From: Rhodospirillaceae bacterium
Lineage (GTDB): Bacteria > Pseudomonadota > Alphaproteobacteria > Bin65
Length of the DNA: 64,000 bases
NCBI GenBank assembly: GCA_011523655.1
Contig: WTGH01000003.1
Span: forward strand, 28,858 to 92,857
Reading direction: 5' to 3'
Shown: positions 47,026 through 59,252 of the stretch, piece by piece
How the letters are laid out: the number at the start of each line of letters is the position of its first letter
How positions within the stretch are numbered: the stretch's first letter is position 1
Notes under the pieces: generated by a model
Seen by the model: the letters and a program-made list of their open reading frames with translations, nothing else
Told to the model about the DNA's origin: nothing
Database searches by the model: none
Translations under genes and position numbers: made by a program

Positions 47026-48435
47026 CTACAGGCTTTTCAGCACCTCGTCGAAGCTGTCCTTGGCGTCGCCGAACAGCATCCGCGTGTTCTCCTTGTAGAA
47101 CAGCGGGTTGTCGACGCCGGCATAGCCCGTCGCCATGCTGCGCTTGGAGACGACGACCGTCTTCGCCTGCCAGACTTCGAGCACCGGCATGCCGGCGATC
47201 GGGCTGTTCGGATCCTCCTGGGCCGCCGGGTTGACGATGTCGTTGGCGCCGATCACCAGCACCACGTCGGTCTCCGGGAAGTCGTCGTTGATCTCGTCCA
47301 TTTCGAGCACGATGTCGTAAGGCACCCGGGCTTCGGCAAGCAGCACGTTCATGTGCCCCGGCAGGCGGCCGGCGACCGGATGGATGCCGAAGCGCACGTT
47401 GATATTCTTGCTGCGCAGCCGGTTGGTGATCTCGCTGATCGTGCCTTGGGCCTGGGCAACCGCCATGCCGTAGCCCGGCACGATGATGACCTCTTTCGCG
47501 TCGCCCAGCATGGCCGCGGTTTCCTCGACCGAGGTCGGCACCACCTCGCCGCCCTCGTCCGCCGCCGCCGAACCGCCCGAGGTGCCGAAACCGCCCAGGA
47601 TCACGGCAACGAAATGCCGATTCATCGCCCGGCACATGATGTAGCTCAGGATCGCGCCGGATGAGCCGACCAGGGCGCCGGTGACGATCAGCAGGTCGTT
47701 TGACAGCATGAAGCCGGTCGCCGCGGCGGCCCAGCCCGAATAGCTGTTCAGCATCGAAACGACGACCGGCATGTCCGCCCCGCCGATCGCCATGACCAGG
47801 TGCGCGCCGATCACGAAAGCGATGACGGTCATGACCAGCAGCGGCCACAGGCCGTCGGGGACGGTGTCCGCGGCAAGGAAGAGACCCATCAGGACCAGCG
47901 ACACGATAATGCCGGCGAGGTTCAGCAGGTGCCGGCCGGGCAGCATCAGCGGCTTGCCGGAGATCGAGCCCTGCAGCTTGCCGAAGGCGATGACCGAGCC
48001 GGTGAAGGTGATCGCGCCGATGAAGACGCCGAGATAGATCTCGACGTCGTGGATCGTCTTCTCGACGCCCTTGTAGTGCTCGGCCGTCGCCGGATCGACG
48101 TAGCTGCCGATGCCGATCAGCACCGCCGCCAGCCCGACGAAACTGTGCAGGATGGCGACCAGCTGCGGCATCTGGGTCATCTCGACCCTGAGCGCAACCG
48201 AAATACCGATGATCGCCCCGACGATCATGGTCGGGACGAGGATCATAAGCGGCACCTCGACATCGGCAACGTCGAGGAACACCGCCACGATGGTCGCGAC
48301 CATGGCGATCGCCATGCCGACGATGCCGTAGACGTTGCCGCGCCGGGAGGTTTCCTGGTTGCTCAGCCCGCCCAGGCTTAGGATGAACAGGACGGCGGCG
48401 CCGATATAGGAGACGGCAATCAGACCGGTCGCCAT
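47026..48435 (-). CDS. pntB: NAD(P) transhydrogenase subunit beta
   Basis: 469 residues. The N-terminal half is membrane-bound ([17 protein letters not shown], then [16 protein letters not shown] and several more spans). The C-terminal half is domain III, which binds NADP(H): [47 protein letters not shown], and [33 protein letters not shown]. With PntA it moves protons and hydride from NADH to NADP. Four bases separate it from pntA upstream. Confidence 0.97.
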   Translation of the reverse strand: MATGLIAVSYIGAAVLFILSLGGLSNQETSRRGNVYGIVGMAIAMVATIVAVFLDVADVEVPLMILVPTMIVGAIIGISVALRVEMTQMPQLVAILHSFVGLAAVLIGIGSYVDPATAEHYKGVEKTIHDVEIYLGVFIGAITFTGSVIAFGKLQGSISGKPLMLPGRHLLNLAGIIVSLVLMGLFLAADTVPDGLWPLLVMTVIAFVIGAHLVMAIGGADMPVVVSMLNSYSGWAAAATGFMLSNDLLIVTGALVGSSGAILSYIMCRAMNRHFVAVILGGFGTSGGSAAADEGGEVVPTSVEETAAMLGDAKEVIIVPGYGMAVAQAQGTISEITNRLRSKNINVRFGIHPVAGRLPGHMNVLLAEARVPYDIVLEMDEINDDFPETDVVLVIGANDIVNPAAQEDPNSPIAGMPVLEVWQAKTVVVSKRSMATGYAGVDNPLFYKENTRMLFGDAKDSFDEVLKSL

Positions 48436-48439
48436 GGCG

Positions 48440-50008
48440 TCAGCTCTTCCGGAACATCTGCAGCATCCGCTGGGTGACCAGGAAGCCGCCGAAAATGTTG
48501 ATGGTGGCGATCAGGCAGGCGACCGCCGCCAGCGCCAGCACGAGGGTCGAGCCGCTGCCGAGCTGGACCAGCGCGCCGACCACGATGATGCCGCTGATCG
48601 CGTTGGTGACGCTCATCAGCGGCGTGTGCAGCGCCGGCGTCACGTTCCAGATCACCTGGAAGCCGACGAATACCGCCAGCACGAACACCGTGAAGTGGTT
48701 CAGGAAAGACGGCGGCGCGAAGGCCCCGACGAAGGCGAGCGCAATGCCGCTAATCACGAGCAGGACGGCGGCGCGGATCGCCTTCTCGCGCACCGTCAGT
48801 TGCTTCGGGCCGATCTTGGCCGGCGGTTCCTTCGGTTTGGTCGCGGGCGGCGCGGCGGTGAGCGTCGGCGCCGGCGGCGGCCAGGTGACCGCGCCGTCCT
48901 TGATGACCGTCGTGCCGCGGATCACCTCGTCGTCCATGTCGACATAAATGACGCCGTCCTTCTCCGGCGTCAGATCGGCCAGCAGGTGGCGCAGGTTGGT
49001 GCCGTAGAGCTGGCTCGACTGGGTCGGCAGGCGGCTCGGCAGGTCGGTATGGCCGATCAGGGTGACGCCGTGCTTCGTTACCACCCGGTCCGGCTCGGTC
49101 AGTTCGCAGTTGCCGCCCTGCTCGGCCGCCAGGTCGACGATCACGCTGCCGTCCGTCATGGACTTCACCATATCGGCGGTGATGAGCTTGGGCGCCGGCT
49201 TGCCGGGGATCAGCGCCGTGGTGACGATGATGTCGACCTCCTTCGCCTGCTCGGCGAACAGCGCCATCTCGGCCTCGATGAATTCCTTGGACATGACTTT
49301 GGCGTAGCCGCCTTCGCCGCTGCCCTCCTCCTCGAAATCCAGTTCGAGGAATTCGGCGCCCATGCTCTCGACCTGCTGCTTGACCTCGGGCCGCGTGTCG
49401 AAAGCGCGGACGATGGCGCCCAGGCTCACGGCCGCGCCGATGGCGGCGAGGCCGGCGACGCCGGCGCCGATCACCATGACCTTGGCGGGCGGCACCTTGC
49501 CGGCGGCGGTGATCTGGCCGGTGAAGAAGCGGCCGAAATGGCTCGCCGCCTCCACGATCGCCCGGTAGCCGCCGATATTGGCCATCGAGCTGAGCGCATC
49601 AAGCTTCTGGGCGCGCGAAATGCGCGGCACCGAATCCATCGCCAGCACGGTCACGTTGCGCGCCGCCAGCCGCTCCATCAGCGCTTCGTTCTGGGCCGGC
49701 CAGACGAAGCCGATCAGCGTGCCGCCCTCCTTCAGCAGGTCGGCCTCGTGCACGCCCTCCTCCGGATGCTCCGCCGGCGGGCGCACCTTCATGACGATGT
49801 CTGATTGCCAGATGTCCTGCGCCGACGCGCCGATCGCCGCGCCGGCCTCGCGGTACAGGGCGTCCGGGAACTTGGCGGCCGTGCCGGCGCCGCTCTCCAC
49901 GGTCACGGCAAAGCCCAGCTTGACGATCTGCGCGACCGTATCCGGTGTGGCGGCGCAGCGCATCTCGCCCTTGTGGACTTCCTTCGGAATCCCGATCGTC
50001 ATCGCCAT
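48440..50008 (-). CDS. pntA: NAD(P) transhydrogenase subunit alpha (fused form)
   Basis: 522 residues in one chain. The first 370 residues are NAD(H)-binding domain I ([56 protein letters not shown]). A Pro-rich linker follows ([21 protein letters not shown]), then the membrane part ([34 protein letters not shown]). Many alphaproteobacteria split this into PntAA and PntAB; here they are fused. ATG 50008 precedes MTIG by two codons. The region upstream, up to lpdA, is interrupted by a cassette. Confidence 0.95.
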   Translation of the reverse strand: MAMTIGIPKEVHKGEMRCAATPDTVAQIVKLGFAVTVESGAGTAAKFPDALYREAGAAIGASAQDIWQSDIVMKVRPPAEHPEEGVHEADLLKEGGTLIGFVWPAQNEALMERLAARNVTVLAMDSVPRISRAQKLDALSSMANIGGYRAIVEAASHFGRFFTGQITAAGKVPPAKVMVIGAGVAGLAAIGAAVSLGAIVRAFDTRPEVKQQVESMGAEFLELDFEEEGSGEGGYAKVMSKEFIEAEMALFAEQAKEVDIIVTTALIPGKPAPKLITADMVKSMTDGSVIVDLAAEQGGNCELTEPDRVVTKHGVTLIGHTDLPSRLPTQSSQLYGTNLRHLLADLTPEKDGVIYVDMDDEVIRGTTVIKDGAVTWPPPAPTLTAAPPATKPKEPPAKIGPKQLTVREKAIRAAVLLVISGIALAFVGAFAPPSFLNHFTVFVLAVFVGFQVIWNVTPALHTPLMSVTNAISGIIVVGALVQLGSGSTLVLALAAVACLIATINIFGGFLVTQRMLQMFRKS

Positions 50009-50185
50009 GCGGATGGATCCCCCGTCAATGTCGCGCATCGATGTCGCGGCGGAAGCGGCGGGTCGTACGGACACCAAGCCGCGACCCGGCATATACCGGC
50101 CGCGCGCCCGCGCCTCAAACCGACAATCGGTCCCATGCAGAGGGTTTTGCAGGCTGCCCCGTATCGGTGGCGACCGCGCTCGGCT

Positions 50186-50266
50186 CCGCCCCTCAGAAAT
50201 GCACGACGCGGCCGTAGGCGTCGAGGACGGCTTCGTGCATCATTTCCGAGAGCGTCGGGTGCGGGA
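50186..50266 (-). pseudogene. detached copy of the lpdA 3' end
   Basis: 81 bp matching 50955-51035 (80 of 81 identical). It holds the last 23 codons of lpdA ([20 protein letters not shown] and the end), the stop and 7 bp after it. The one difference (50229 against 50998) is synonymous, GCC against GCG for Ala. It has no start and follows no gene body, so it is a stranded tail. Confidence 0.95.
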
Positions 50267-50361
50267 GCTACGGGAACGGGCCGGCGGCAGCGGCCATCGC
50301 GGCAATCGACTCCCCTCCCCGTCCGGACTATATTTCCGGCCCGGACAGGGAGGATCGAGCC

Positions 50362-50619
50362 GTGAACACCGAGGTGCGCGCCCGCATCGACGAGAAGACC
50401 AAAGACGAGGCCATGGCCGTGCTCGGCGAAATCGGTCTCACGGCTTCCGACGCCTTCCGCCTGATGATGGTGCGGATCGCCGCCGAGAAGCGGTTGCCTT
50501 TCGATCCCCTTGCGCCCAACGCCGAAACGGTCGAAGCCATGAAAGCCGCGCGCCGCAACGAGCTGGTCGCCGTCGGCGGGGTCGATGCGCTCATGGCCGA
50601 CCTGAATGCGGACGATTAG
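50362..50619 (+). CDS. RelB/DinJ-family antitoxin
   Basis: 85 residues. MNTEVRARIDEKTKDEAMAVLGEIGLTASDAFRLMM is the RelB/DinJ ribbon-helix-helix start, and RIAAEKRLPFDPLAPNAETVEAM continues as in DinJ. GTG 50362 has GGGAGGA 7-8 bases upstream. It is part of a cassette lying between two copies of the lpdA tail, and overlaps the toxin start by 14 bp. Confidence 0.92.
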   Translation: MNTEVRARIDEKTKDEAMAVLGEIGLTASDAFRLMMVRIAAEKRLPFDPLAPNAETVEAMKAARRNELVAVGGVDALMADLNADD

Positions 50620-50887
50620 GCGCACCGCCGCCTTCAAACGGGACTACAAGCGCGAGAAAAAGGGACGGTTCGGCCGGACTCTGGACGCCGGCCTGCTGGA
50701 AGCCGTCACCGAACTGGCCGCCGACCGGCCGCTGGCCCCGCGCTACAGAGACCACGCCCTGGTCGGTCCGTGGCAGGACCACCGGGATTGCCACCTCCGC
50801 CCCGACCTGGTGCTGATCTACCGCAAGCCGGACGGCGTTCACCTCGATCTGGTACGCCTCGGCTCCCACAGCGAACTCGGCCTGTAA
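50606..50887 (+). CDS. YafQ-family mRNA interferase toxin
   Basis: 93 residues of the RelE/YafQ fold. AAFKRDYKREKKGRFG is the start, and YRDHALVGPWQDHRDCHLRPDLVLIY carries the conserved His and Asp. The end LVRLGSHSELGL holds the final catalytic His. Such toxins cut mRNA on the ribosome. It overlaps the antitoxin gene by 14 bp and is convergent with lpdA; the lpdA tail copy starts 67 bp after its stop. Confidence 0.92.
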   Translation: MRTIRRTAAFKRDYKREKKGRFGRTLDAGLLEAVTELAADRPLAPRYRDHALVGPWQDHRDCHLRPDLVLIYRKPDGVHLDLVRLGSHSELGL

Positions 50888-50954
50888 TCCGACGGCAAAG
50901 CGGGCCGGTTCCCCGATCGCAACGCGGCCGAAAACGGTCTCGAACGCCCGCGCC

Positions 50955-51035
50955 CCGCCCCTCAGAAATGCACGACGCGGCCGTAGGCGTCGAGGACCGC
51001 TTCGTGCATCATTTCCGAGAGCGTCGGGTGCGGGA
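50955..51035 (-). repeat. lpdA 3' end, copy attached to the gene
   Basis: 81 bp, the partner of 50186-50266 and in direct orientation with it, 769 bp apart. It includes the lpdA stop at 50962-50964. Confidence 0.95.
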
Positions 51036-52371
51036 AGACGGTGTGCATGAGGTCGGCCTCGGTCGTCTCCAGGGTCTTCGCGATGCCGTAGCCCTGGATC
51101 AGCTCGGTGACCTCCGGCCCTGCCATGTGGGCGCCGAGCAACTCGCCGGTGCGCGCGTCGAACACGGTCTTGACCAGCCCCTGGTCGTCGCCCAGCGCGA
51201 TTGCCTTGCCGTTGCCCGCGAAGGGGAAGCGCCCGACCCGGACCTCGTGGCCGGCCTCGACCGCCGCCGCCTCGGTCAGCCCGACGCTGGCGACCTGGGG
51301 ATGGCAATAGGTGCAGCCGGGAATGAGGCTCGTATCGAGCGGATGGACGTCGGCGACGCCGGCGATCTTCTCGACGCAGATAATGCCCTCGTGGCTCGCC
51401 TTATGGGCCAGCCAGGGCGGGCCGGCGACGTCGCCGATGGCATACACGCCGGGCTCGCCGGTCTCGCCCCACGGGCCGATCCGGATGTGGCCGCGGTCGA
51501 CCGTCGCCGCCGTATCCTCCAGGCCAAGCTCCTCGACATTGCCGGCGATTCCGATGGCGAGGATGACCTTCTCGACCGTGACGGTCTGCGTGCTCCCGCC
51601 GCTCTCGACGGCGGCCGCGATGCCGTCCCTAACATTTTCGAGCCCGGCGACCGTCGCGCCGGTCAGAATTTTCATGCCCTGCTTTTCGACCGCCTTTTGC
51701 ACGAAGGCGGAGATTTCCGCGTCCTCGACCGGCAGGATGCGGTCGAGCATCTCGACCACCGTCACCTCGGCGCCGAGCGTGCGGTAGAAACTGGCGAACT
51801 CGATGCCGATGGCGCCGCTGCCGACGACCAGCAGGGACTTCGGGAAGCTCTCCGGCACCATCGCTTCCTTGTAGGTCCAGATGTCTGCGCCGTCCGGCTC
51901 CAGCCCCGGCAGGGTGCGCGCCCGTGCGCCGGTGGCGAGGACGATGTGCGGCGATGACAGGGTGGCTGTCTCCTTGCCGTCCTTCAGAACGGCGAGCCGG
52001 CCCTTGCCGGCCAGCCGGCCGTGGCCGTCGAACACCGTGACCTTGTTCTTCTTCATCAGGTGCTTCACTCCGGCGTTGAGCCGGGCGGCGACCCTGCGCG
52101 AGCGCTTGACCACCTTGCCGATATCGAACGCGACATTGTCCGCCGACAAGCCGAAATCCCCGGCATGCTGCATCAGGTGGTAGACCTCCGACGTGCGCAG
52201 CAGCGCCTTGGTCGGGATGCAGCCCCAGTTGAGGCAGATACCGCCGAGATGCTCGCGCTCGACCAGCGCCGTGTTCAGGCCGAGCTGCGCCGCGCGGATC
52301 GCCGCGACATAGCCGCCCGGCCCGCCGCCGACGACGATGAGATCGAAACGGGTGTCGGAATTGTCGGGCAT
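50962..52371 (-). CDS. lpdA: dihydrolipoyl dehydrogenase
   Basis: 469 residues, E3 of the pyruvate dehydrogenase complex, which reoxidises lipoamide with FAD and NAD. VVGGGPGGYVAAIRAAQLG binds FAD, and the redox pair is Cys46 and Cys51 in GGICLNWGCIPTKAL. VVGSGAIGIEFASFY binds [16 protein letters not shown] holds the catalytic His and Glu. It is the last gene of the pdh cluster (52 bp after pdhC). Its 3' end is duplicated beyond an inserted toxin-antitoxin cassette. Confidence 0.97.
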   Translation of the reverse strand: MPDNSDTRFDLIVVGGGPGGYVAAIRAAQLGLNTALVEREHLGGICLNWGCIPTKALLRTSEVYHLMQHAGDFGLSADNVAFDIGKVVKRSRRVAARLNAGVKHLMKKNKVTVFDGHGRLAGKGRLAVLKDGKETATLSSPHIVLATGARARTLPGLEPDGADIWTYKEAMVPESFPKSLLVVGSGAIGIEFASFYRTLGAEVTVVEMLDRILPVEDAEISAFVQKAVEKQGMKILTGATVAGLENVRDGIAAAVESGGSTQTVTVEKVILAIGIAGNVEELGLEDTAATVDRGHIRIGPWGETGEPGVYAIGDVAGPPWLAHKASHEGIICVEKIAGVADVHPLDTSLIPGCTYCHPQVASVGLTEAAAVEAGHEVRVGRFPFAGNGKAIALGDDQGLVKTVFDARTGELLGAHMAGPEVTELIQGYGIAKTLETTEADLMHTVFPHPTLSEMMHEAVLDAYGRVVHF

Positions 52372-52422
52372 GGCTTTTCTCGCCGGCGGTTTCGGTTGGA
52401 GCGCGGTGCGGGCAGCGCCGCG

Positions 52423-53835
52423 CTACGCCAGCATGCTGAGCGGCCGCTCGACGAAGCCCTTGAAGGCCTGTAGCCATTGCGCGCCGAGCGCGCCGTCGAT
52501 GACCCGGTGATCGCAGGTCAGCGTGCAGGTCATCACCGTCGCGACCGCCATCTCGCCGTCGCGCACGACGACCTTCTGCGCGCCGGCACCGACCGCCAGG
52601 ATCGCCGCCTGGGGCGGATTCACGATCGAGGTGAAATGGCCGACGCCATACATGCCGAGATTGGACACCGTGAAGCTGCCGCCCTGGTATTCCTCCGGCT
52701 TGAGCCGGCCCTCCCGGGCGCGGCCGGCAAGATCCTTCATCTCGTTCGCAATCTGCGCCAGCCCCTTGCTGTCGGCGTCGAAGATAATGGGCGTGATGAG
52801 GCCGCCCTCGTAGGCGACCGCCACCGAGATATCGACGGCGCCGAGCTGTACGATCGCCGTCTCGGTCCATTGCGCGTTGATCGCCGGCACCTGGCGCAGC
52901 GCGAGCGCCGCGGCCTTGATCGCCATGTCGTTGACCGAGACCTTCGCCCGGCCGTCGAGGGCCTCGTTGATATCCTTGCGGGCGGCGAGCAGCCGGTCGA
53001 TCTCCATGTCGACCGAGAGGTAGATTTGCGGGATATCGCGGTCGGCCTCGCTGAGCCGCCGGGCGATCACCTTGCGGACATTGCTGTGCGGGATCTCGCG
53101 ATCTTCCGGGCCTGCGGCGGACACTGCCGGACGGGCCGGCGCGGCAGCCGGGGCTGCGGCCGGAGCCGGCGCATCGGGCGCTTCGGGGGCGGGCGCCTCG
53201 GCGGCGGGTGCGCCGGCCGCCAGCGCCTGCTCGATATCCCGCTTGACGACCCGGCCGTGCGGGCCGCTGCCGGCGATGGCGGCAAGATCCAGCCCGGCCT
53301 GCTTTGCCATGCGCCGGGCCAGCGGGCTGGCGGCGATGCGCGCGTCCTCACCGGGCGCCGGGGCGGGCTCGACGACAGGCGCTTCGGGTGCCGGCGCTTC
53401 GGCGGCGGGCGGGCTTTCCGGCTGCACGGCCGGTTCCGGTTCGGGCGCTTCCGGTTTGGGCGCTTCCGGTGCGGGCGCTTCCGGTTCGGGCACTTCAGGT
53501 GCGGGCGCTTCCGGTGCGGGCGCGGCAGGCGCAGGCTCCGCCGCCGGTGCGGCGCCTTCCCCGCCGTCGGCTGGCAGAGCGCCGGCGTCCTCGCCCTCTT
53601 CGAGCAGCCAGGCGATGGTGGCGTTGACCTTCACGCCTTCCGTGCCCTCCGCCACGACGATCCGGCCGAGCACGCCTTCGTCGACCGCCTCGACCTCCAT
53701 GGTCGCCTTGTCCGTCTCGATCTCGGCAATGACGTCGCCGGGGCTGACGGCGTCGCCCTCCTGCTTGAGCCAGCGGGCGAGCGTGCCCTCCTCCATGGTC
53801 GGCGACAGGGCCGGCATCGTGACGGCGATCGGCAT
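52423..53835 (-). CDS. pdhC: pyruvate dehydrogenase E2 (dihydrolipoyl acetyltransferase)
   Basis: 470 residues. One N-terminal lipoyl domain with Lys43 in [14 protein letters not shown], then a long Ala/Pro/Glu-rich linker. A peripheral-subunit-binding domain follows (ASPLARRMAKQAGLDLAAIAGSGPHGRVVKRD). The catalytic domain ends in TCDHRVIDGALGAQWL with the HxxxDG motif. It transfers acetyl groups to CoA in the core of the complex. 35 bp separate it from pdhB. Confidence 0.97.
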   Translation of the reverse strand: MPIAVTMPALSPTMEEGTLARWLKQEGDAVSPGDVIAEIETDKATMEVEAVDEGVLGRIVVAEGTEGVKVNATIAWLLEEGEDAGALPADGGEGAAPAAEPAPAAPAPEAPAPEVPEPEAPAPEAPKPEAPEPEPAVQPESPPAAEAPAPEAPVVEPAPAPGEDARIAASPLARRMAKQAGLDLAAIAGSGPHGRVVKRDIEQALAAGAPAAEAPAPEAPDAPAPAAAPAAAPARPAVSAAGPEDREIPHSNVRKVIARRLSEADRDIPQIYLSVDMEIDRLLAARKDINEALDGRAKVSVNDMAIKAAALALRQVPAINAQWTETAIVQLGAVDISVAVAYEGGLITPIIFDADSKGLAQIANEMKDLAGRAREGRLKPEEYQGGSFTVSNLGMYGVGHFTSIVNPPQAAILAVGAGAQKVVVRDGEMAVATVMTCTLTCDHRVIDGALGAQWLQAFKGFVERPLSMLA

Positions 53836-53870
53836 ATCCGGCGCTCCCCCGTTCCTCTATCCGGTCCGGC

Positions 53871-55265
53871 TCAGTCGGCGTAGCAGACCGCGCGGGCCGC
53901 CTGCGCGACCCGTTCGGCATCCGGCAACGCCAGTTTCTCGAGATTGGCGGCATAGGGCATCGGCACATCGGCGCCGCACACCCGCGCCACCGGCGCATCC
54001 AGATCGTCGAACGCCTGCTCCATCGCCACCGCGCACAACTCAGCCCCGATCCCGGCGAAGGGCCAGCCCTCCTCGACCGAGACCAGCCGGTTGGTCTTTT
54101 TCACCGACGCAACGATTGTCGCGGTATCGAGCGGCCGGATCGTGCGCAGGTCGATCACTTCGGCGGCGATCCCGTCATTGTCCAGCATCTCCGCCGCCCC
54201 AAGCGCCGTCTCCATCATCAGCGAGAAGCTGACAATCGTAACGTCCGTTCCCTCGCGGACCACGTTCGCCTTGCCGATGGGGACGATGCGCTCAGGATCG
54301 GTCGGCGCTTCGCCGCTGCGGCCGTAGAGGATCTCGTTCTCCAGGAAGACGACCGGATCGTCGTCGCGGATCGCCGCCTTGAGCAGGCCCTTGGCGTCCG
54401 CCGCCGACCAGGGCGCGACGACCTTGAGGCCCGGGCAATGGGCGTACCAGCTGGAAAACTCCTGGCTGTGCTGGGCGGCGACCCGGGCGGCCGCGCCGTT
54501 GGGGCCGCGGAACACGATGGGCGCCGAGACCTGCCCGCCCGACATGTAGCGCGTCTTGGCCGCCGAATTGATGATGTGGTCGACGGCCTGCATGGCGAAG
54601 TTGAAGGTCATGAACTCGACAATCGGGCGCAGCCCGGCAAAGGCCGCGCCGGTGCCAAGGCCGGTGAAGCCGTGCTCGGTGATCGGCGTGTCGATCACCC
54701 GCCCGGCGCCGAATTCGTCGAGCAGGCCCTGGCTCACCTTGTAGGCGCCCTGGTATTCGGCGACCTCTTCGCCCATCAGGAAAACCTGCCCGTCGCGGCG
54801 CATTTCCTCGGCCATGGCGTCGCGCAGCGCCTCGCGGACGGTGACCTCCTTCGTCTCGCCCGCATAGTCTGCCTCGGCGATTTCCGGAGTCGGCGGCGGA
54901 GATGCGGCGGGCGCAGGCGCAGGCGGCGCCGGGTCGGCGGCGGGTTCCGGCGTCGCGGCAGGTTCGGCCGCGGCGGGTGCCGGTTCCGCCGCCCCGGCGG
55001 CGCCGATGGCCGATGCCTCCTCGCCGTCTTCCAGCAGCCAGGCGATGACCGTGTTCACCTTGACCCCTTCGGCGCCTTCCGCGACCTCGATCCGGCCGAC
55101 GGTCCCTTCCTCGACCGCCTCGACCTCCATCGTCGCCTTGTCGGTCTCGATCTCGGCGATGACGTCGCCGGGCGCAACGCGGTCGCCTTCCGCGACCAGC
55201 CAGCGCGCCAGCGTGCCCTCCTCCATGGTCGGCGACAGGGCCGGCATCAGCACTTCAATCGGCAT
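53871..55265 (-). CDS. pdhB: pyruvate dehydrogenase E1 beta with N-terminal lipoyl domain
   Basis: 464 residues. The first 80 form a lipoyl domain (Lys43 in [20 protein letters not shown]), nearly the same as that of the neighbouring E2. After an Ala/Pro linker comes E1 beta: [55 protein letters not shown], and [18 protein letters not shown]. An E1 beta with its own lipoyl domain is known from alphaproteobacteria. It pairs with pdhA, 42 bp upstream. Confidence 0.97.
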   Translation of the reverse strand: MPIEVLMPALSPTMEEGTLARWLVAEGDRVAPGDVIAEIETDKATMEVEAVEEGTVGRIEVAEGAEGVKVNTVIAWLLEDGEEASAIGAAGAAEPAPAAAEPAATPEPAADPAPPAPAPAASPPPTPEIAEADYAGETKEVTVREALRDAMAEEMRRDGQVFLMGEEVAEYQGAYKVSQGLLDEFGAGRVIDTPITEHGFTGLGTGAAFAGLRPIVEFMTFNFAMQAVDHIINSAAKTRYMSGGQVSAPIVFRGPNGAAARVAAQHSQEFSSWYAHCPGLKVVAPWSAADAKGLLKAAIRDDDPVVFLENEILYGRSGEAPTDPERIVPIGKANVVREGTDVTIVSFSLMMETALGAAEMLDNDGIAAEVIDLRTIRPLDTATIVASVKKTNRLVSVEEGWPFAGIGAELCAVAMEQAFDDLDAPVARVCGADVPMPYAANLEKLALPDAERVAQAARAVCYAD

Positions 55266-55307
55266 GGAAACTCCCCGGAACGGCGCTATCGTGCGGGCGG
55301 CAACGCA

Positions 55308-56297
55308 TCAGGCCGCCAGCACGTCGGTATAGAGTTCGGCGGGGTCGGGCTCCGGGCTGTTCTGGGCGAACTCCGCCGCATTGTTGACGATGGCGCGGAT
55401 GTCCCGGTCGATCGCCTTCAGATCGTCCTCCGCGGCGCCGTCGGCCGACAGCATCGCCTTGACCCGCTCGATCGGGTCGCGCTCCTCGCGCATTTTCTGG
55501 ACTTCCTCGCGCGAACGGTATTTCGCCGGGTCGGACATGGAGTGGCCGCGATAGCGATAGGTCACCATCTCCAGGATGACGGGGCCGTTGCCCTTGCGGG
55601 CGTGGGCGACCGCCTTTTCCCCGGCGGCCCTGACCGCCAGCACGTCCATGCCGTCGACCGCTTCGCCCGGAATGCCGTGGGCCGCGCCGCGCTGATGCAG
55701 GTCGATGGTCGACGATGCCCGCTCGACCGAGGTGCCCATGCCGTACTTGTTGTTTTCGATGACGTAGACGACCGGCAGGCTCCAGAGTTCGGCCATGTTG
55801 AAGCTCTCGTAGACCTGGCCCTGATTGGTCGCGCCGTCGCCGAAATAGGTCAGGCAGACGCCGCCGTCGCCGGAATATTTGTGGGCGAAGGCGACGCCGG
55901 TGCCGAGCGGCACCTGGGCGCCGACGATGCCGTGGCCGCCGTAGAAGCGCTCTTCCAGGCTGAACATGTGCATGGAGCCGCCCTTGCCCTTGGAATAGCC
56001 GCCGATGCGGCCGGTCAGCTCGGCCATCACCCCTTTCGGGTCCATGCCGCAGGCCAGCATGTGGCCGTGGTCGCGATAGGCGGTAATCACCGAATCGCCG
56101 TCCCGGATCGCCGCCTGCATCCCGGTCACGACCGCTTCCTGGCCGATATAGAGATGGCAGAAGCCGCCGATCAGGCCCATGCCATAAAGCTGGCCGGCCT
56201 TCTCCTCGAAGCGCCGGATCAGCAGCATGTCGCGATACCAGGAAAGCAACTCGTCGCGGGTTGCGGACCCGGTATCCGCGGTGGCGTCGTTGGGCAC
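55308..56297 (-). CDS. pdhA: pyruvate dehydrogenase E1 alpha
   Basis: 329 residues, thiamine-diphosphate-dependent. GGFCHLYIGQEAVVTGM, then YRDHGHMLACGMDPKGVMAELTGR, SKGKGGSMHMFS and GDGATNQGQVYESFNMAELW (the TPP motif) are canonical. It ends in VTYRYRGHSMSDPAKYRSREEV, the phosphorylation-loop region of related enzymes. It starts the pdhA-pdhB-pdhC-lpdA cluster, with ftsB 178 bp upstream. Confidence 0.97.
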   Translation of the reverse strand: MPNDATADTGSATRDELLSWYRDMLLIRRFEEKAGQLYGMGLIGGFCHLYIGQEAVVTGMQAAIRDGDSVITAYRDHGHMLACGMDPKGVMAELTGRIGGYSKGKGGSMHMFSLEERFYGGHGIVGAQVPLGTGVAFAHKYSGDGGVCLTYFGDGATNQGQVYESFNMAELWSLPVVYVIENNKYGMGTSVERASSTIDLHQRGAAHGIPGEAVDGMDVLAVRAAGEKAVAHARKGNGPVILEMVTYRYRGHSMSDPAKYRSREEVQKMREERDPIERVKAMLSADGAAEDDLKAIDRDIRAIVNNAAEFAQNSPEPDPAELYTDVLAA

Positions 56298-56475
56298 GGT
56301 CTACCTCTACGGACTGGTTGTGCGAGTCGCCCGAAAGCGGGCCGGGCCCCATTAGATGGAGCGAACGCCGCCGCGCCACAAGGCAAAAAATTCCGCGCGC
56401 CGGTTCCCGGGCGGGGATGGCGGGTGCGGAAGATATGCGATGGTCCGGCCGGCCGCTGCATTGACCGGAATCAAA

Positions 56476-56805
56476 TCAGTCGGACGGCAGCGGCTCGCGG
56501 TAACGGATGACGATCTCGTCCCTGCGGCCGAGATAGAGGCTGCGGCGCAGCGCCTCGTCCAGCATGTCAGCGTCGGGCCTGTCCTGCTGCAGCAGGCTTG
56601 CCTTGTGCCGCAGCCAGCTGTGCTGCGCCTGGAGAGCCGCCCTTTCGCGCTTCAGCGCATCGAGCCGGTCCGACAGGCCGATCCAGGCCTGCAGGCCGCG
56701 GTCGCCGTGGACCGTGTGGTAGCCGAGATAGCCCAGGCACAGCAGCGCGATGAACGGCAGAACGAGCGCCCGCAGCTTGTTCAGCAAGATGCGTATGAGG
56801 TACAT
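56476..56805 (-). CDS. ftsB: septum formation initiator (FtsB/DivIC family)
   Basis: 109 residues. One membrane segment (LRALVLPFIALLCLGYLGYHTV), then a coiled coil (SDRLDALKRERAALQAQHSWLRHKA) and a C-terminal region (SLYLGRRDEIVIRY). FtsB links FtsQ and FtsL in the divisome. Placement between eno and pdhA is usual in alphaproteobacteria. An AT-rich gap of 112 bp to eno may hold its promoter. Confidence 0.88.
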   Translation of the reverse strand: MYLIRILLNKLRALVLPFIALLCLGYLGYHTVHGDRGLQAWIGLSDRLDALKRERAALQAQHSWLRHKASLLQQDRPDADMLDEALRRSLYLGRRDEIVIRYREPLPSD

Positions 56806-56917
56806 GGCGCGACGGAATCACTTAGCGAAGCGCAAGTCAACAGAAATATTCGTTGACTATCGGGAAGTTACTTACAGTCTTTTCGATAATACATGAGAGC
56901 GAATCCTTTGAAACGAC

Positions 56918-59112
<2,195 letters not shown>

Positions 59113-59252
59113 GGCGGGTTCCCGCTGTGGACTGGCGCGAATGTAAGGCGCGGCGACCGGCAAGTCAGCGGCGCAGGTGTCTCAGAAAGCCGCGCCTTTA
59201 CGACGGAAAGTCCGGGCGGCGCCGTATCACGGGAAACGGAGGCGCCCCCGAC

